Below, piece after piece: positions 6,724 to 13,909 of a stretch of DNA of 39,176 bases. Source of the DNA: Chloroflexota bacterium (GTDB taxonomy: Bacteria; Chloroflexota; Dehalococcoidia; Lucifugimonadales; UBA3495); NCBI GenBank assembly GCA_009837355.1, contig VXTR01000002.1, positions 1 to 39,176 on the forward strand, read 5' to 3'. How positions within the stretch are numbered: position 1 is the stretch's first letter; the number at the start of each line of letters is the position of its first letter. The notes under the pieces are model-generated. The model saw nothing but the letters and a program-made list of their open reading frames with translations, ran no database searches and had not been told where the DNA came from. The position numbers and the translations under genes were made by a program.

Positions 6724-8844
6724 ATGAACCACAGTGAGATTGTCAACTTCATTTGGGGAGTGGCGAACCTGATTCGGGACACCTTCAAGAGGGGGAAGTA
6801 CCAGGACGTTATCCTGCCGCTCACCGTGCTCCGACGGCTGGACTGCGTGCTCGGTCCCACCAAAGAGGATGTGCTCCAGCGTCAGGCCGAGCTCCGTGGC
6901 AGGGGGTTGGAGGATTTGCATAGCCAACTCTGCCTGGCTTCCGGGTTCGCCTTCTACAATACTTCCCGGTACGACTTCTCCCTGCTGCTGGCCGACGCCC
7001 CTAACGTTGCCGCCAATTTGAGGAACTACATCGCAGGTTTCAGCCAGAACATGCGGGAGGTACTGGAAAGGTTCGACTTCGACAACACCATCAGCAAGCT
7101 TGACGAGGCGGGCCTACTCTTCCAGGTACTGGAGAGATTCGGGAATGTGGACCTTCATCCCGACCACATTGACAACGCTACGATGGGCACAATTTTCGAG
7201 GAGCTGATCCGCCGGTTCAACGAGGCGCTGAACGAGAATCCAGGTGAGCACTTCACTCCCCGGGATGTGGTACACCTCATGGTTGGCCTCATGCTCGCCG
7301 GCGATGAAGACAGAATCGGCGGCAGCGGTGTGGTGCGGACCGTCTATGATCCCTGCTGCGGCTCCGGTGGAATGCTGACCATCGCCAAGGAGCGCATCAA
7401 CGTCGGCCACCTGGATAGCGGCAATCTACTGACTGGTCCGGTGAATCAAGATGCCGAGATTCACCTCTTCGGGCAGGAAGTGAATCCAGAGACTTGGGCG
7501 GTTTCCAAATCGGACCTGTATATGAAAGACCCAACAGGCAGGGACGCCGACAGCATCGTTTTCGGAACCACTCTTTCCAACGACCGGCACGCGGCCAGAA
7601 CCTTCGACTATCTGATTGCCAATCCGCCTTATGGGAAGGATTGGAAGCGGGACGAAAGCTCGGTTCGCGCTGAACATAGTCGGGGCGCAGCCGGCAGATT
7701 TGGGCCGGGCCTCCCGCGCATCAGCGATGGTCAGCTTCTGTTCCTGCTGCATATGCTGGCGAAAGCCAAAGACCCGGAGGAAGGCGGTTCGCGCATCGCC
7801 ATCATTATGAACGGGTCGCCTTTGTTTACCGGGGACGCGGCCAGCGGCGAGAGTGAGATACGGCGCTACGTCTTCGAGAACGACCTGCTTGAAGCCCTGA
7901 TCGCCCTACCCGAGCAACTCTTCTACAACACCGGCATTGCCACCTATGTTTGGCTCCTCACAAACCGGAAAACCCCGGAACGCAAGGGCAAGGTGCAGCT
8001 CATCGACGCTTCCGAATTCTGGACTCCGATGCCTCGAAGCCTGGGCGACAAGCGTCGGCAGGTTCCTCCAGAAAAAGTCCGGGACATTCTGCAAATCCTT
8101 GACGCCTGCCGGGACGGGGAAATCCGCCGCGTTGCCAAAGACAGTGGGAGAGAAGATACCGTTGTGAGCCGCATCTTCCCCACAGTCCACTTCGGATTCC
8201 GAAAGATTACAGTGGAACGCCCGCTACGGCTCAACTTCCAGGCAACTCCCGAGCGCATCGCGCGGCTCGAAAACGAAAGGGGGTTCCAAGCACTGGCCAA
8301 GTCCAGGAAGCAGGGATATGCGGCGAATCAGGAAGAGGACCGGGGACGCCGGCTACAGGAGTCGCTCCGAAAGATGCTGAATGCCTTGCCTGAGACTGTG
8401 GTAAAGGACCGGAAGGACTTTGAAGAAATCCTTGACGACGCATTGAAGCGCGCTGAGATAAAGCTATCTGCTCCCGTTCGCAAAGCGGTCCTCAACGCTT
8501 TGGCGGAGCGTGACGAAACAGCAGCCATTTGCACCGACAAGGAGGGCAAACCGGAGCCGGACCCGGAACTGCGGGATACTGAACGTGTGCCCTTGGCCTT
8601 GGATGTGAACACCTTCTTCGAGCGAGAAGTCAAACCCCACGTGCCGGATGCCTGGATTGATGATTCCAAGAGAGACGCCAGGGACGGAGAGGTTGGGATA
8701 GTCGGGTACGAAATCAATTTCAACCGCTACTTCTACCGGTATTCCCCGCCCCGTCCACTGGAGGACATAGAGGCGGACATACAGGGTATTGAAACGGACA
8801 TCGTTCGAATGCTGGGGGAGATTACGGCGTCAGTATCCGCTTGA
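6724..8844 (+). CDS. hsdM: Type I restriction-modification methyltransferase subunit HsdM
   Basis: This is the modification subunit of a type I system, which transfers methyl from S-adenosylmethionine to adenine N6 in the site recognised by HsdS. The protein has 706 residues from the ATG at 6724; a GTG five codons earlier is possible. An N-terminal helical domain starts NHSEIVNFIWGVANLIRD. The SAM-binding motif DPCCGSGG is at about 209-216 and the catalytic NPPY at 300-303. A long charged C-terminal extension makes it larger than the common ~500-residue HsdM, as in the larger subfamily. A perfect terminator follows, so it seems to be transcribed separately from hsdS and hsdR further on in the same direction. 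Four accessory genes separate it from hsdS. Confidence 0.96.
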   Translation: MNHSEIVNFIWGVANLIRDTFKRGKYQDVILPLTVLRRLDCVLGPTKEDVLQRQAELRGRGLEDLHSQLCLASGFAFYNTSRYDFSLLLADAPNVAANLRNYIAGFSQNMREVLERFDFDNTISKLDEAGLLFQVLERFGNVDLHPDHIDNATMGTIFEELIRRFNEALNENPGEHFTPRDVVHLMVGLMLAGDEDRIGGSGVVRTVYDPCCGSGGMLTIAKERINVGHLDSGNLLTGPVNQDAEIHLFGQEVNPETWAVSKSDLYMKDPTGRDADSIVFGTTLSNDRHAARTFDYLIANPPYGKDWKRDESSVRAEHSRGAAGRFGPGLPRISDGQLLFLLHMLAKAKDPEEGGSRIAIIMNGSPLFTGDAASGESEIRRYVFENDLLEALIALPEQLFYNTGIATYVWLLTNRKTPERKGKVQLIDASEFWTPMPRSLGDKRRQVPPEKVRDILQILDACRDGEIRRVAKDSGREDTVVSRIFPTVHFGFRKITVERPLRLNFQATPERIARLENERGFQALAKSRKQGYAANQEEDRGRRLQESLRKMLNALPETVVKDRKDFEEILDDALKRAEIKLSAPVRKAVLNALAERDETAAICTDKEGKPEPDPELRDTERVPLALDVNTFFEREVKPHVPDAWIDDSKRDARDGEVGIVGYEINFNRYFYRYSPPRPLEDIEADIQGIETDIVRMLGEITASVSA

Positions 8845-8873
8845 TGGATTGGCCGTTCGCTGATTATTAAAAC

Positions 8874-8908
8874 AGGTCGGCAAACTTGAATGCTTTGCCG
8901 ACCTTTTT
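8874..8908 (+). terminator. Intrinsic terminator after hsdM
   Basis: Stem AGGTCGGCAAA (8874-8884) pairs perfectly with TTTGCCGACCT (8894-8904) around a nine-base loop and runs into five Ts. It ends the hsdM transcript 30 bp after its stop. Confidence 0.9.
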
Positions 8909-8934
8909 ACAAACTCATTGCGTTCTTGTAAAAT
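8906..8934 (+). promoter_or_regulatory. Near-consensus promoter for the AbiE-TIR-hsdS unit
   Basis: TTTACA (8906-8911) and TAAAAT (8929-8934) are 17 bp apart, each five of six to consensus. It begins inside the T-tract of the hsdM terminator and lies 42 bases before abiEi. It should drive abiEi, abiEii, the membrane/TIR pair and probably hsdS onwards. Confidence 0.65.
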
Positions 8935-8975
8935 GGCTATGAGGCAATCCCGATCACCGACAGGATTGACACGCA

Positions 8976-9578
8976 ATGGCCGTCGAACTTACCCAGGACA
9001 TCCTTCACGAAGCCGGCATCGGCAATTTCTTCCGGCCCAGCCAACTGGAGCCGCTGGGGATACCCTACCACCGGCTCAGGCAACTTGAGGCGGATGAAAC
9101 CGTCGAGCGAATAGGCTGGGGCCTCTATCGCTTGGCGGAAGCTGAACCCACGGAACGTTACTCGATTGCCTCCGTGTGCGCCCGGGTCCCCAACGCCATA
9201 GTCTGCCTGGTATCGGCGCTCCAGGTGCATGAGATTGGCACCCACATGCCCCGCCAAGTCTGGATTGCCATTCCGCACAAGGCAAAAGCCCCCGTGCTCA
9301 AGGGAATAGGAGTCCGCTTGGTTCGCTTCAGCGCCGCCGCCTTGACCTATGGCGTACAGGAAACCAGCTTTGAGGATGTGCCAGCTCGCATTACATCTCC
9401 GGCTCGCACGATAGTTGACTGTTTCCGGTTCCAACGCCTGGTCGGGCGAGAAGCAGCGGTGGAGGCGCTTCGTGAGGCTATTGATGGCAGAAAGGTCACG
9501 ACCGCCGGGCTAATGCGTACTCTTGAGGTTCTGCCCTCGCGCCGTCTCAGTGCCATTATGGAAGCCGGGGTGCTATGA
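8976..9578 (+). CDS. abiEi: AbiEi-type antitoxin (transcriptional repressor)
   Basis: The 200-residue protein begins with a winged-helix domain (RPSQLEPLGIPYHRLRQLEA, then GWGLYRLAE), followed by the AbiEi C-terminal domain (SIASVCARVPNAIVCLVSAL, then RTIVDCFRFQRLVGREAAVE). In the type IV AbiE system this protein represses the operon and counteracts the nucleotidyltransferase toxin without stable binding to it. Its stop overlaps the next start as ATGA, the usual arrangement for this pair. Its own promoter lies immediately upstream, so autorepression there would also set the level of the downstream TIR and hsdS genes; that consequence is inference. Confidence 0.92.
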   Translation: MAVELTQDILHEAGIGNFFRPSQLEPLGIPYHRLRQLEADETVERIGWGLYRLAEAEPTERYSIASVCARVPNAIVCLVSALQVHEIGTHMPRQVWIAIPHKAKAPVLKGIGVRLVRFSAAALTYGVQETSFEDVPARITSPARTIVDCFRFQRLVGREAAVEALREAIDGRKVTTAGLMRTLEVLPSRRLSAIMEAGVL

Positions 9579-10519
9579 CAACCAACATCGCCGCTTCGAT
9601 CAGAGCACGGTTGCTCAACAGGGCCAGAACCGAAGGGACAGAGTTCCAGCTCTTTCTGGACCGTTACGCTTGCGAGCGGTTCCTCTACCGTCTGGGGGAG
9701 TCGGAGGTCCGGGACCGGTGCATCCTGAAGGGTGCGAGCCTGCTGGCGTTATGGATGGACGAACCCTATCGGTCAACGCGGGACATTGACCTGTTGACTT
9801 TAGGAGACAACGACGAGGAAACCGTTCGCTACGTAATGGGGACCATCTGCAACGTTTCCTGCCCTGAAGACGGAATGGCTCTCGACGTCGGCACCTTGAA
9901 GATTTCAGCGATTCGGGATGGCCAGCGGTATGGCGGGCAGCGCGCTACCATCATTGCTTTTCTGGGGAACGCCAAGTGCAACGTACAGGTGGACTTTGGC
10001 TTTGGCGATGTGGTGATACCCGGACCGGAAGAAGCCCAGTTGCCTGTCCTTATAGGTGGCCTTCCGGCGCCTTTTCTGCTCACCTACCCCCAGGCATCTT
10101 CCATTGCTGAGAAGTTCGAGGCAATGGTCCAGTTGGGTGCAAGCAACAGCCGGATGAAGGACTTCTACGACCTATGGGCTTTGTCCGAAACCTTCGGCTT
10201 TGACGGTCCCGAGTTGCAGGAGGCGGTTGCGCGGTGCTTTGACCGGCGCGGCACACCCTGGGGAGCTGAGTTACCTGAAGCGCTTACGCCCGCGTTTTAC
10301 TCAAACCCGCAACGGCAGAATTACTGGACGACATATGGACTTCAGGGCGGGCTGCTGCGTCTCCCACCCAGCGCATTCGAGGACATCGGTAGCCGTATCC
10401 AGTCCTTCCTGGGGCCTGTTCGGGACAGTATCCTGGCGGGCGAGCCGTTTGACCTGCACTGGCCTGCGGGCGGGCCTTGGGCAGCCGACTATCCGTTGGG
10501 GGTGCCAGGTGAAGAATAA
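9575..10519 (+). CDS. abiEii: AbiEii-type nucleotidyltransferase toxin
   Basis: The protein has 314 residues. The nucleotidyltransferase core reads KGASLLALW (52-60) and then RSTRDIDLL (66-73), with metal-binding Asp70 and Asp72. The second family signature, AEKFEAMVQLGASNSRMKDF followed by YDLW, is in the middle. Characterised AbiEii-family toxins transfer nucleotides, for example to tRNA acceptor ends, and stop growth when the antitoxin falls, which aborts phage infection. All key residues seem intact. It overlaps abiEi by four bases and the next gene by about 11, which indicates translational coupling in one unit. Confidence 0.94.
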   Translation: MTTNIAASIRARLLNRARTEGTEFQLFLDRYACERFLYRLGESEVRDRCILKGASLLALWMDEPYRSTRDIDLLTLGDNDEETVRYVMGTICNVSCPEDGMALDVGTLKISAIRDGQRYGGQRATIIAFLGNAKCNVQVDFGFGDVVIPGPEEAQLPVLIGGLPAPFLLTYPQASSIAEKFEAMVQLGASNSRMKDFYDLWALSETFGFDGPELQEAVARCFDRRGTPWGAELPEALTPAFYSNPQRQNYWTTYGLQGGLLRLPPSAFEDIGSRIQSFLGPVRDSILAGEPFDLHWPAGGPWAADYPLGVPGEE

Positions 10520-10982
10520 TCCGCGCCTCAACGAAGAGTCCTCCGCAGTTCAGACCCACCTGACCATCATGCAGGGCGTGATAAACCGGATGGCGGAGAA
10601 CAGCCGTTCCTGCAAGGTGTGGTGCGTTACCCTCGTGGCCGCTACCCTGGTGCTGGTGGCCCGGACCGCGGAGCCGCAGCACGCCCTGATAGCACTGGTT
10701 CCAACCCTGCTGTTCCTGTTCTTGGACTCCTACTACCTGGCGCTGGAACGGGCGTTCATCAGATCCCAAAACGCCTTCGTCGGAAGGCTGCACCAGAGCG
10801 AACTGGAGTCCGCCGACCTTTACAGGGTAGTCCCGTCAGGCATGGGATTGCCTTTGATTATGCGGTGTCTGCTGGGTTCGGTGTCGATATGGCCGTTCTA
10901 CCTACTGGTAACCGTAACGATACTGCTAACTTGGCTGCTCATTATTCCCTCTGACACGCCACTGACAAAAGGAGGCCTGTGA
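10509..10982 (+). CDS. Three-helix membrane protein paired with the TIR-like gene
   Basis: The likely start is the GTG at 10509-10511, inside the end of abiEii, preceded by a GGGGG run. It gives 157 residues. A soluble N-terminal helix (about 1-34) is followed by three hydrophobic segments (CVTLVAATLVLVA; ALIALVPTLLFLFLDSYYLA; PFYLLVTVTILLTWLLII). A short loop with QSELESADLYRV separates the second and third. The TIR-like gene starts two bases after its stop, so the two act together in all likelihood. Membrane protein plus TIR-like protein is a pattern of defence systems in which one part senses or signals and the other kills, by depleting NAD or breaching the membrane. Which partner does which is not visible here. 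Confidence 0.8.
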   Translation: MKNNPRLNEESSAVQTHLTIMQGVINRMAENSRSCKVWCVTLVAATLVLVARTAEPQHALIALVPTLLFLFLDSYYLALERAFIRSQNAFVGRLHQSELESADLYRVVPSGMGLPLIMRCLLGSVSIWPFYLLVTVTILLTWLLIIPSDTPLTKGGL

Positions 10983-10984
10983 CG

Positions 10985-11560
10985 ATGTCCGATGTCCCCA
11001 GGCACAAGGTATTCATCAGCTACTACCACGCGGACGACCAAGAATACAAAGACCGGCTCGTTCAGGCGTTGGACAGCAAGTTCGTTGACAAGTCCGTCAG
11101 CCAGGGAGATATTCACGATGAAGGTCTCCCTCTGGATGAAATACGCCGGAGAATCCGCGATGACCACATCGCGGACGCCACCGTCACCATTGTCCTGATT
11201 GGCCGCTGTACCTGGCAGCGCAAACACGTGGATTGGGAGGTTTCGGCCAGTCTAATTGACCGACGGAACAACCCTAGATGCGGCCTTCTTGGTTTGCTAT
11301 TGCCCACACACCCGGACTATCGCAAGCGGTCTAGCGACCGCAATCCTCGCCTGATCCCGCCTCGGCTGGCGAGAAACATCGATGGCGACAACCCCTTTGC
11401 CGTCATTTACGACTGGCCCAGGAATGGACTGTCCAGGAAAATCCTCCCGAAAATCCACACGGCGTTTCAGCGAAGAAACAGAACCCCCTGGCCGGATGAC
11501 GGTCTTCACCTTTTCCGAGACAACCGATCCGGCGATTGTCGCCGGGGTTGGCAGAACTAG
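10985..11560 (+). CDS. TIR-like (DUF1863/ThsB-type) protein
   Basis: The start is the ATG at 10985, nine bases after GGAGG. The 191-residue protein opens with the TIR-like signature HKVFISYYHADDQEYKDRL (about 6-24). A strand/loop follows (DATVTIVLIGRCTWQRKHVD, then WEVSASLI), as in DUF1863 or MTH538-type domains. ThsB of the Thoeris system belongs to this fold and makes a cyclic ADP-ribose signal from NAD. No ThsA gene is present here. The partner is the three-helix membrane protein just upstream, so a signal acting on that protein, or NAD breakdown near the membrane, are both possible. It lies 16 bp before hsdS. Confidence 0.88.
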   Translation: MSDVPRHKVFISYYHADDQEYKDRLVQALDSKFVDKSVSQGDIHDEGLPLDEIRRRIRDDHIADATVTIVLIGRCTWQRKHVDWEVSASLIDRRNNPRCGLLGLLLPTHPDYRKRSSDRNPRLIPPRLARNIDGDNPFAVIYDWPRNGLSRKILPKIHTAFQRRNRTPWPDDGLHLFRDNRSGDCRRGWQN

Positions 11561-11576
11561 GCAAGAGCAAGTTGAC

Positions 11577-12947
11577 ATGGCGACGTTGAACGCAAAATAC
11601 CAGCCCTACCCAGCCTACAAGTCCTCCGGCATTGAGTGGCTTGGGGATATTCCGGCGCATTGGGAAGTGCGTCGCCTCAAGACGTTGGCAACCGTACAAC
11701 TCAGCAATGTGGATAAGAAATCGGAGGAAGGCCAAGCCGTTGTTGGCCTGTGCAACTACGTGGACGTATATTACAACGAGCGAATCAGATCTGATGTCGA
11801 TTTTATGGTCGCCACTGCAAGCGAAGACCAGATTCGTCGCTTCTCCCTTCATAAGGGTGATGTCCTCGTTACGAAGGACTCAGAGTCTTGGACTGACATC
11901 GCTGTCTCGGCAGTGGTTTCAGAAAACTTCCCAGATGTCCTTTGTGGCTACCATCTTGCCCACATTAGGCCCGGTGGCCACTGCGATGGGGCCTTTCTTA
12001 GCCGAGCGTTCTCTGCCACTGGCCCGGGGAACCAGTACGAGACTGCCGCGAACGGAATAACCCGTTTCGGCCTGACTGGAGATGCTATCCGAGAGGGAGT
12101 GTTCCCTGTCCCACCCCTCAAGGAACAGCGCGCCATCGCTGATTTCCTGGACCGGGAGACGGCCCGGATTGATGCGCTGGTTGCCAAGAAGGAACGGCTG
12201 ATTGAACTGCTCCAGGAAAAGCGCACGGCCCTCATCACCCGCGCCGTCACCAGGGGCCTCGACCCTGATGTGCCGATGAAGGACTCCGGCGTCGAGTGGC
12301 TGGGGGAGATTCCGGCACACTGGGAAGTTAAGCGGTTGAAGCACTTGGTTGGGAAGGTTGGAAGCGGAAAGACTCCGAAAGGCGGCGCGGAGCGATACGT
12401 CGATGATGGAGTGATGCTGCTTCGCAGTCAGAACGTGCACTTCGGCGGGTTGCGGCTTACCGACGTCGCGTACATTGACGGTGATACTGATGATGAGATG
12501 GCCGGTAGCCGCGTATTGGAAGGTGACGTACTACTGAACATTACAGGGGCATCGCTAGGCCGAAGCTGCGTTGCTAAACTCAGCGGCAAAGATGCCAATG
12601 TGAACCAACACGTCTGCATTATCCGCCCTAATCAGCAGCAGGATGAACCGAAATTCTTGGCCTACTCAATAGAGTCTCGGCCGTTGCAGGATCAGATATT
12701 CAACAACGAGAACGGTGTCTCCCGTGATGCGCTGAATTTCGAGCAAATTGGAGATCTTGTGTTCGCTAGGCCCTCGAAAAATGAACAACAAGCTATTGCC
12801 GCTTCCCTGGAGCGGGAAACAGCGAAGCTTGATTCCCTCGTCGCCAAAATCCGGGAAGCCATCGAGCGTTTGAGAGAGCTACGGAGCGCCCTCATTTCTG
12901 CCGCTGTCACCGGTCGGATTGACGTTAGAGAGGAGGCAGAAGCGTGA
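11577..12947 (+). CDS. hsdS: Type I restriction-modification specificity subunit HsdS
   Basis: The ATG at 11577 follows the TIR gene by 16 bp and gives 456 residues. The protein is an internal duplication, as usual for HsdS. Each half has a target-recognition domain that begins with near-identical strings (SGIEWLGDIPAHWEVRRLK and SGVEWLGEIPAHWEVKRLK), followed by a conserved helix (EQRAIADFLDRETARIDALV and EQQAIAASLERETAKLDSLV). The two recognition domains differ in sequence, so the site is bipartite and asymmetric. HsdS positions HsdM and HsdR on the DNA. Its end overlaps the HEPN-like gene by four bases (GTGA), which indicates coupling. Confidence 0.95.
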   Translation: MATLNAKYQPYPAYKSSGIEWLGDIPAHWEVRRLKTLATVQLSNVDKKSEEGQAVVGLCNYVDVYYNERIRSDVDFMVATASEDQIRRFSLHKGDVLVTKDSESWTDIAVSAVVSENFPDVLCGYHLAHIRPGGHCDGAFLSRAFSATGPGNQYETAANGITRFGLTGDAIREGVFPVPPLKEQRAIADFLDRETARIDALVAKKERLIELLQEKRTALITRAVTRGLDPDVPMKDSGVEWLGEIPAHWEVKRLKHLVGKVGSGKTPKGGAERYVDDGVMLLRSQNVHFGGLRLTDVAYIDGDTDDEMAGSRVLEGDVLLNITGASLGRSCVAKLSGKDANVNQHVCIIRPNQQQDEPKFLAYSIESRPLQDQIFNNENGVSRDALNFEQIGDLVFARPSKNEQQAIAASLERETAKLDSLVAKIREAIERLRELRSALISAAVTGRIDVREEAEA

Positions 12948-13834
12948 AAGAATGTATCGTAAACGTCTTTACCTACGGTGATGGGGAATGCATTCACTCT
13001 TTTGGATGGGCAACCTACACAGTGGAGGGTTCGTACCGAGAGCTTACGGCTTTTCTGCAATCCAAGGTAGAAGCCGACTCCAAAATCGCGAAACTAATGG
13101 ACTTCCCGGAACCAGTGAAGAGGTCAGATTTTGACTTCGCGTTGCGACTGGGCGCTCTGGACCGCGTTGCGCCTCAAGTTGTGGAGATAGTCGGCGACTC
13201 AATCTACTGCCTTACGCACGTAATTGACGGCAAGCCAAGAGCTGAAGGTGTTTCCCATGCTCAACCTCACGAGGCTGTGCCTGACTACCTCAGACTCTAT
13301 TGGACGACCTCCGGGTTCGATTTTGGTCAGTTAATTGACGACGACTTCATGGATGCAATCATGGTCCTGTGGACAAACCAGAAGTATGTCTCCGCTCTCA
13401 AGCTGCTTTTCATCATGATTGATACACTGGGATTCGTTGAATTTGGCTCCGTAAACGATTGCTTTGTTCGATGGCTCAACAGATTCTGTGACTTGGATTC
13501 ATTAGGCGTCTCATCGAACGAGCTTTGGGAGCTTAGAAATTCCTTGCTTCATATGACCAACCTTGATTCTCGCAAAGTCCATAGCGGCAAAGTCAAGAGA
13601 TTATTGCCTGTGACGACTGCTCAGCAGAACGATATTCCAATTGACATGGATGGTTTCAAAAATCTGCACATGACACGGCTGTTTGGATCCGTGATTCCAG
13701 CAGGGATCGTCAAGTGGGTAAGCACCTTCGACGGAAACCAGGGCAAGTTTCTTGATTTCTTGCAAAAGTACGACACGGTTATTTCCGATTCTCGAACCAG
13801 CGTAGCACACAGACCGGGAGCATCTGAAGGCTAA
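12944..13834 (+). CDS. HEPN-like unknown protein between hsdS and hsdR
   Basis: It starts at GTG overlapping the hsdS stop, with GAGGAGG upstream inside hsdS, and has 296 residues. The C-terminal half is helical and contains LWELRNSLLHM, where Arg198 and His203 form an R-X4-H motif typical of HEPN ribonuclease domains. The N-terminal half is mixed (VNVFTYGDGECIHSFGWATY). Genes of this kind placed between restriction genes are often safety or abortive modules. RloC and PrrC cut tRNA when restriction is blocked, but they carry ATPase domains that this protein lacks. An RNase role is therefore a hypothesis from one motif and position. It precedes hsdR by 75 bp in the same direction. Confidence 0.75.
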   Translation: MKECIVNVFTYGDGECIHSFGWATYTVEGSYRELTAFLQSKVEADSKIAKLMDFPEPVKRSDFDFALRLGALDRVAPQVVEIVGDSIYCLTHVIDGKPRAEGVSHAQPHEAVPDYLRLYWTTSGFDFGQLIDDDFMDAIMVLWTNQKYVSALKLLFIMIDTLGFVEFGSVNDCFVRWLNRFCDLDSLGVSSNELWELRNSLLHMTNLDSRKVHSGKVKRLLPVTTAQQNDIPIDMDGFKNLHMTRLFGSVIPAGIVKWVSTFDGNQGKFLDFLQKYDTVISDSRTSVAHRPGASEG

Positions 13835-13909
13835 ACCATAAATCAAACGGATTGCCAATTTGGTCACGCTGAATATGTCGCGGCTGCATACTATCGAGAA
13901 GGAGGCACG

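Noticed and set aside
10985-11560. Thoeris system
   Set aside because: The TIR-like protein fits ThsB, but no ThsA-like SIR2/SLOG gene is present in the window, so the name is not justified.
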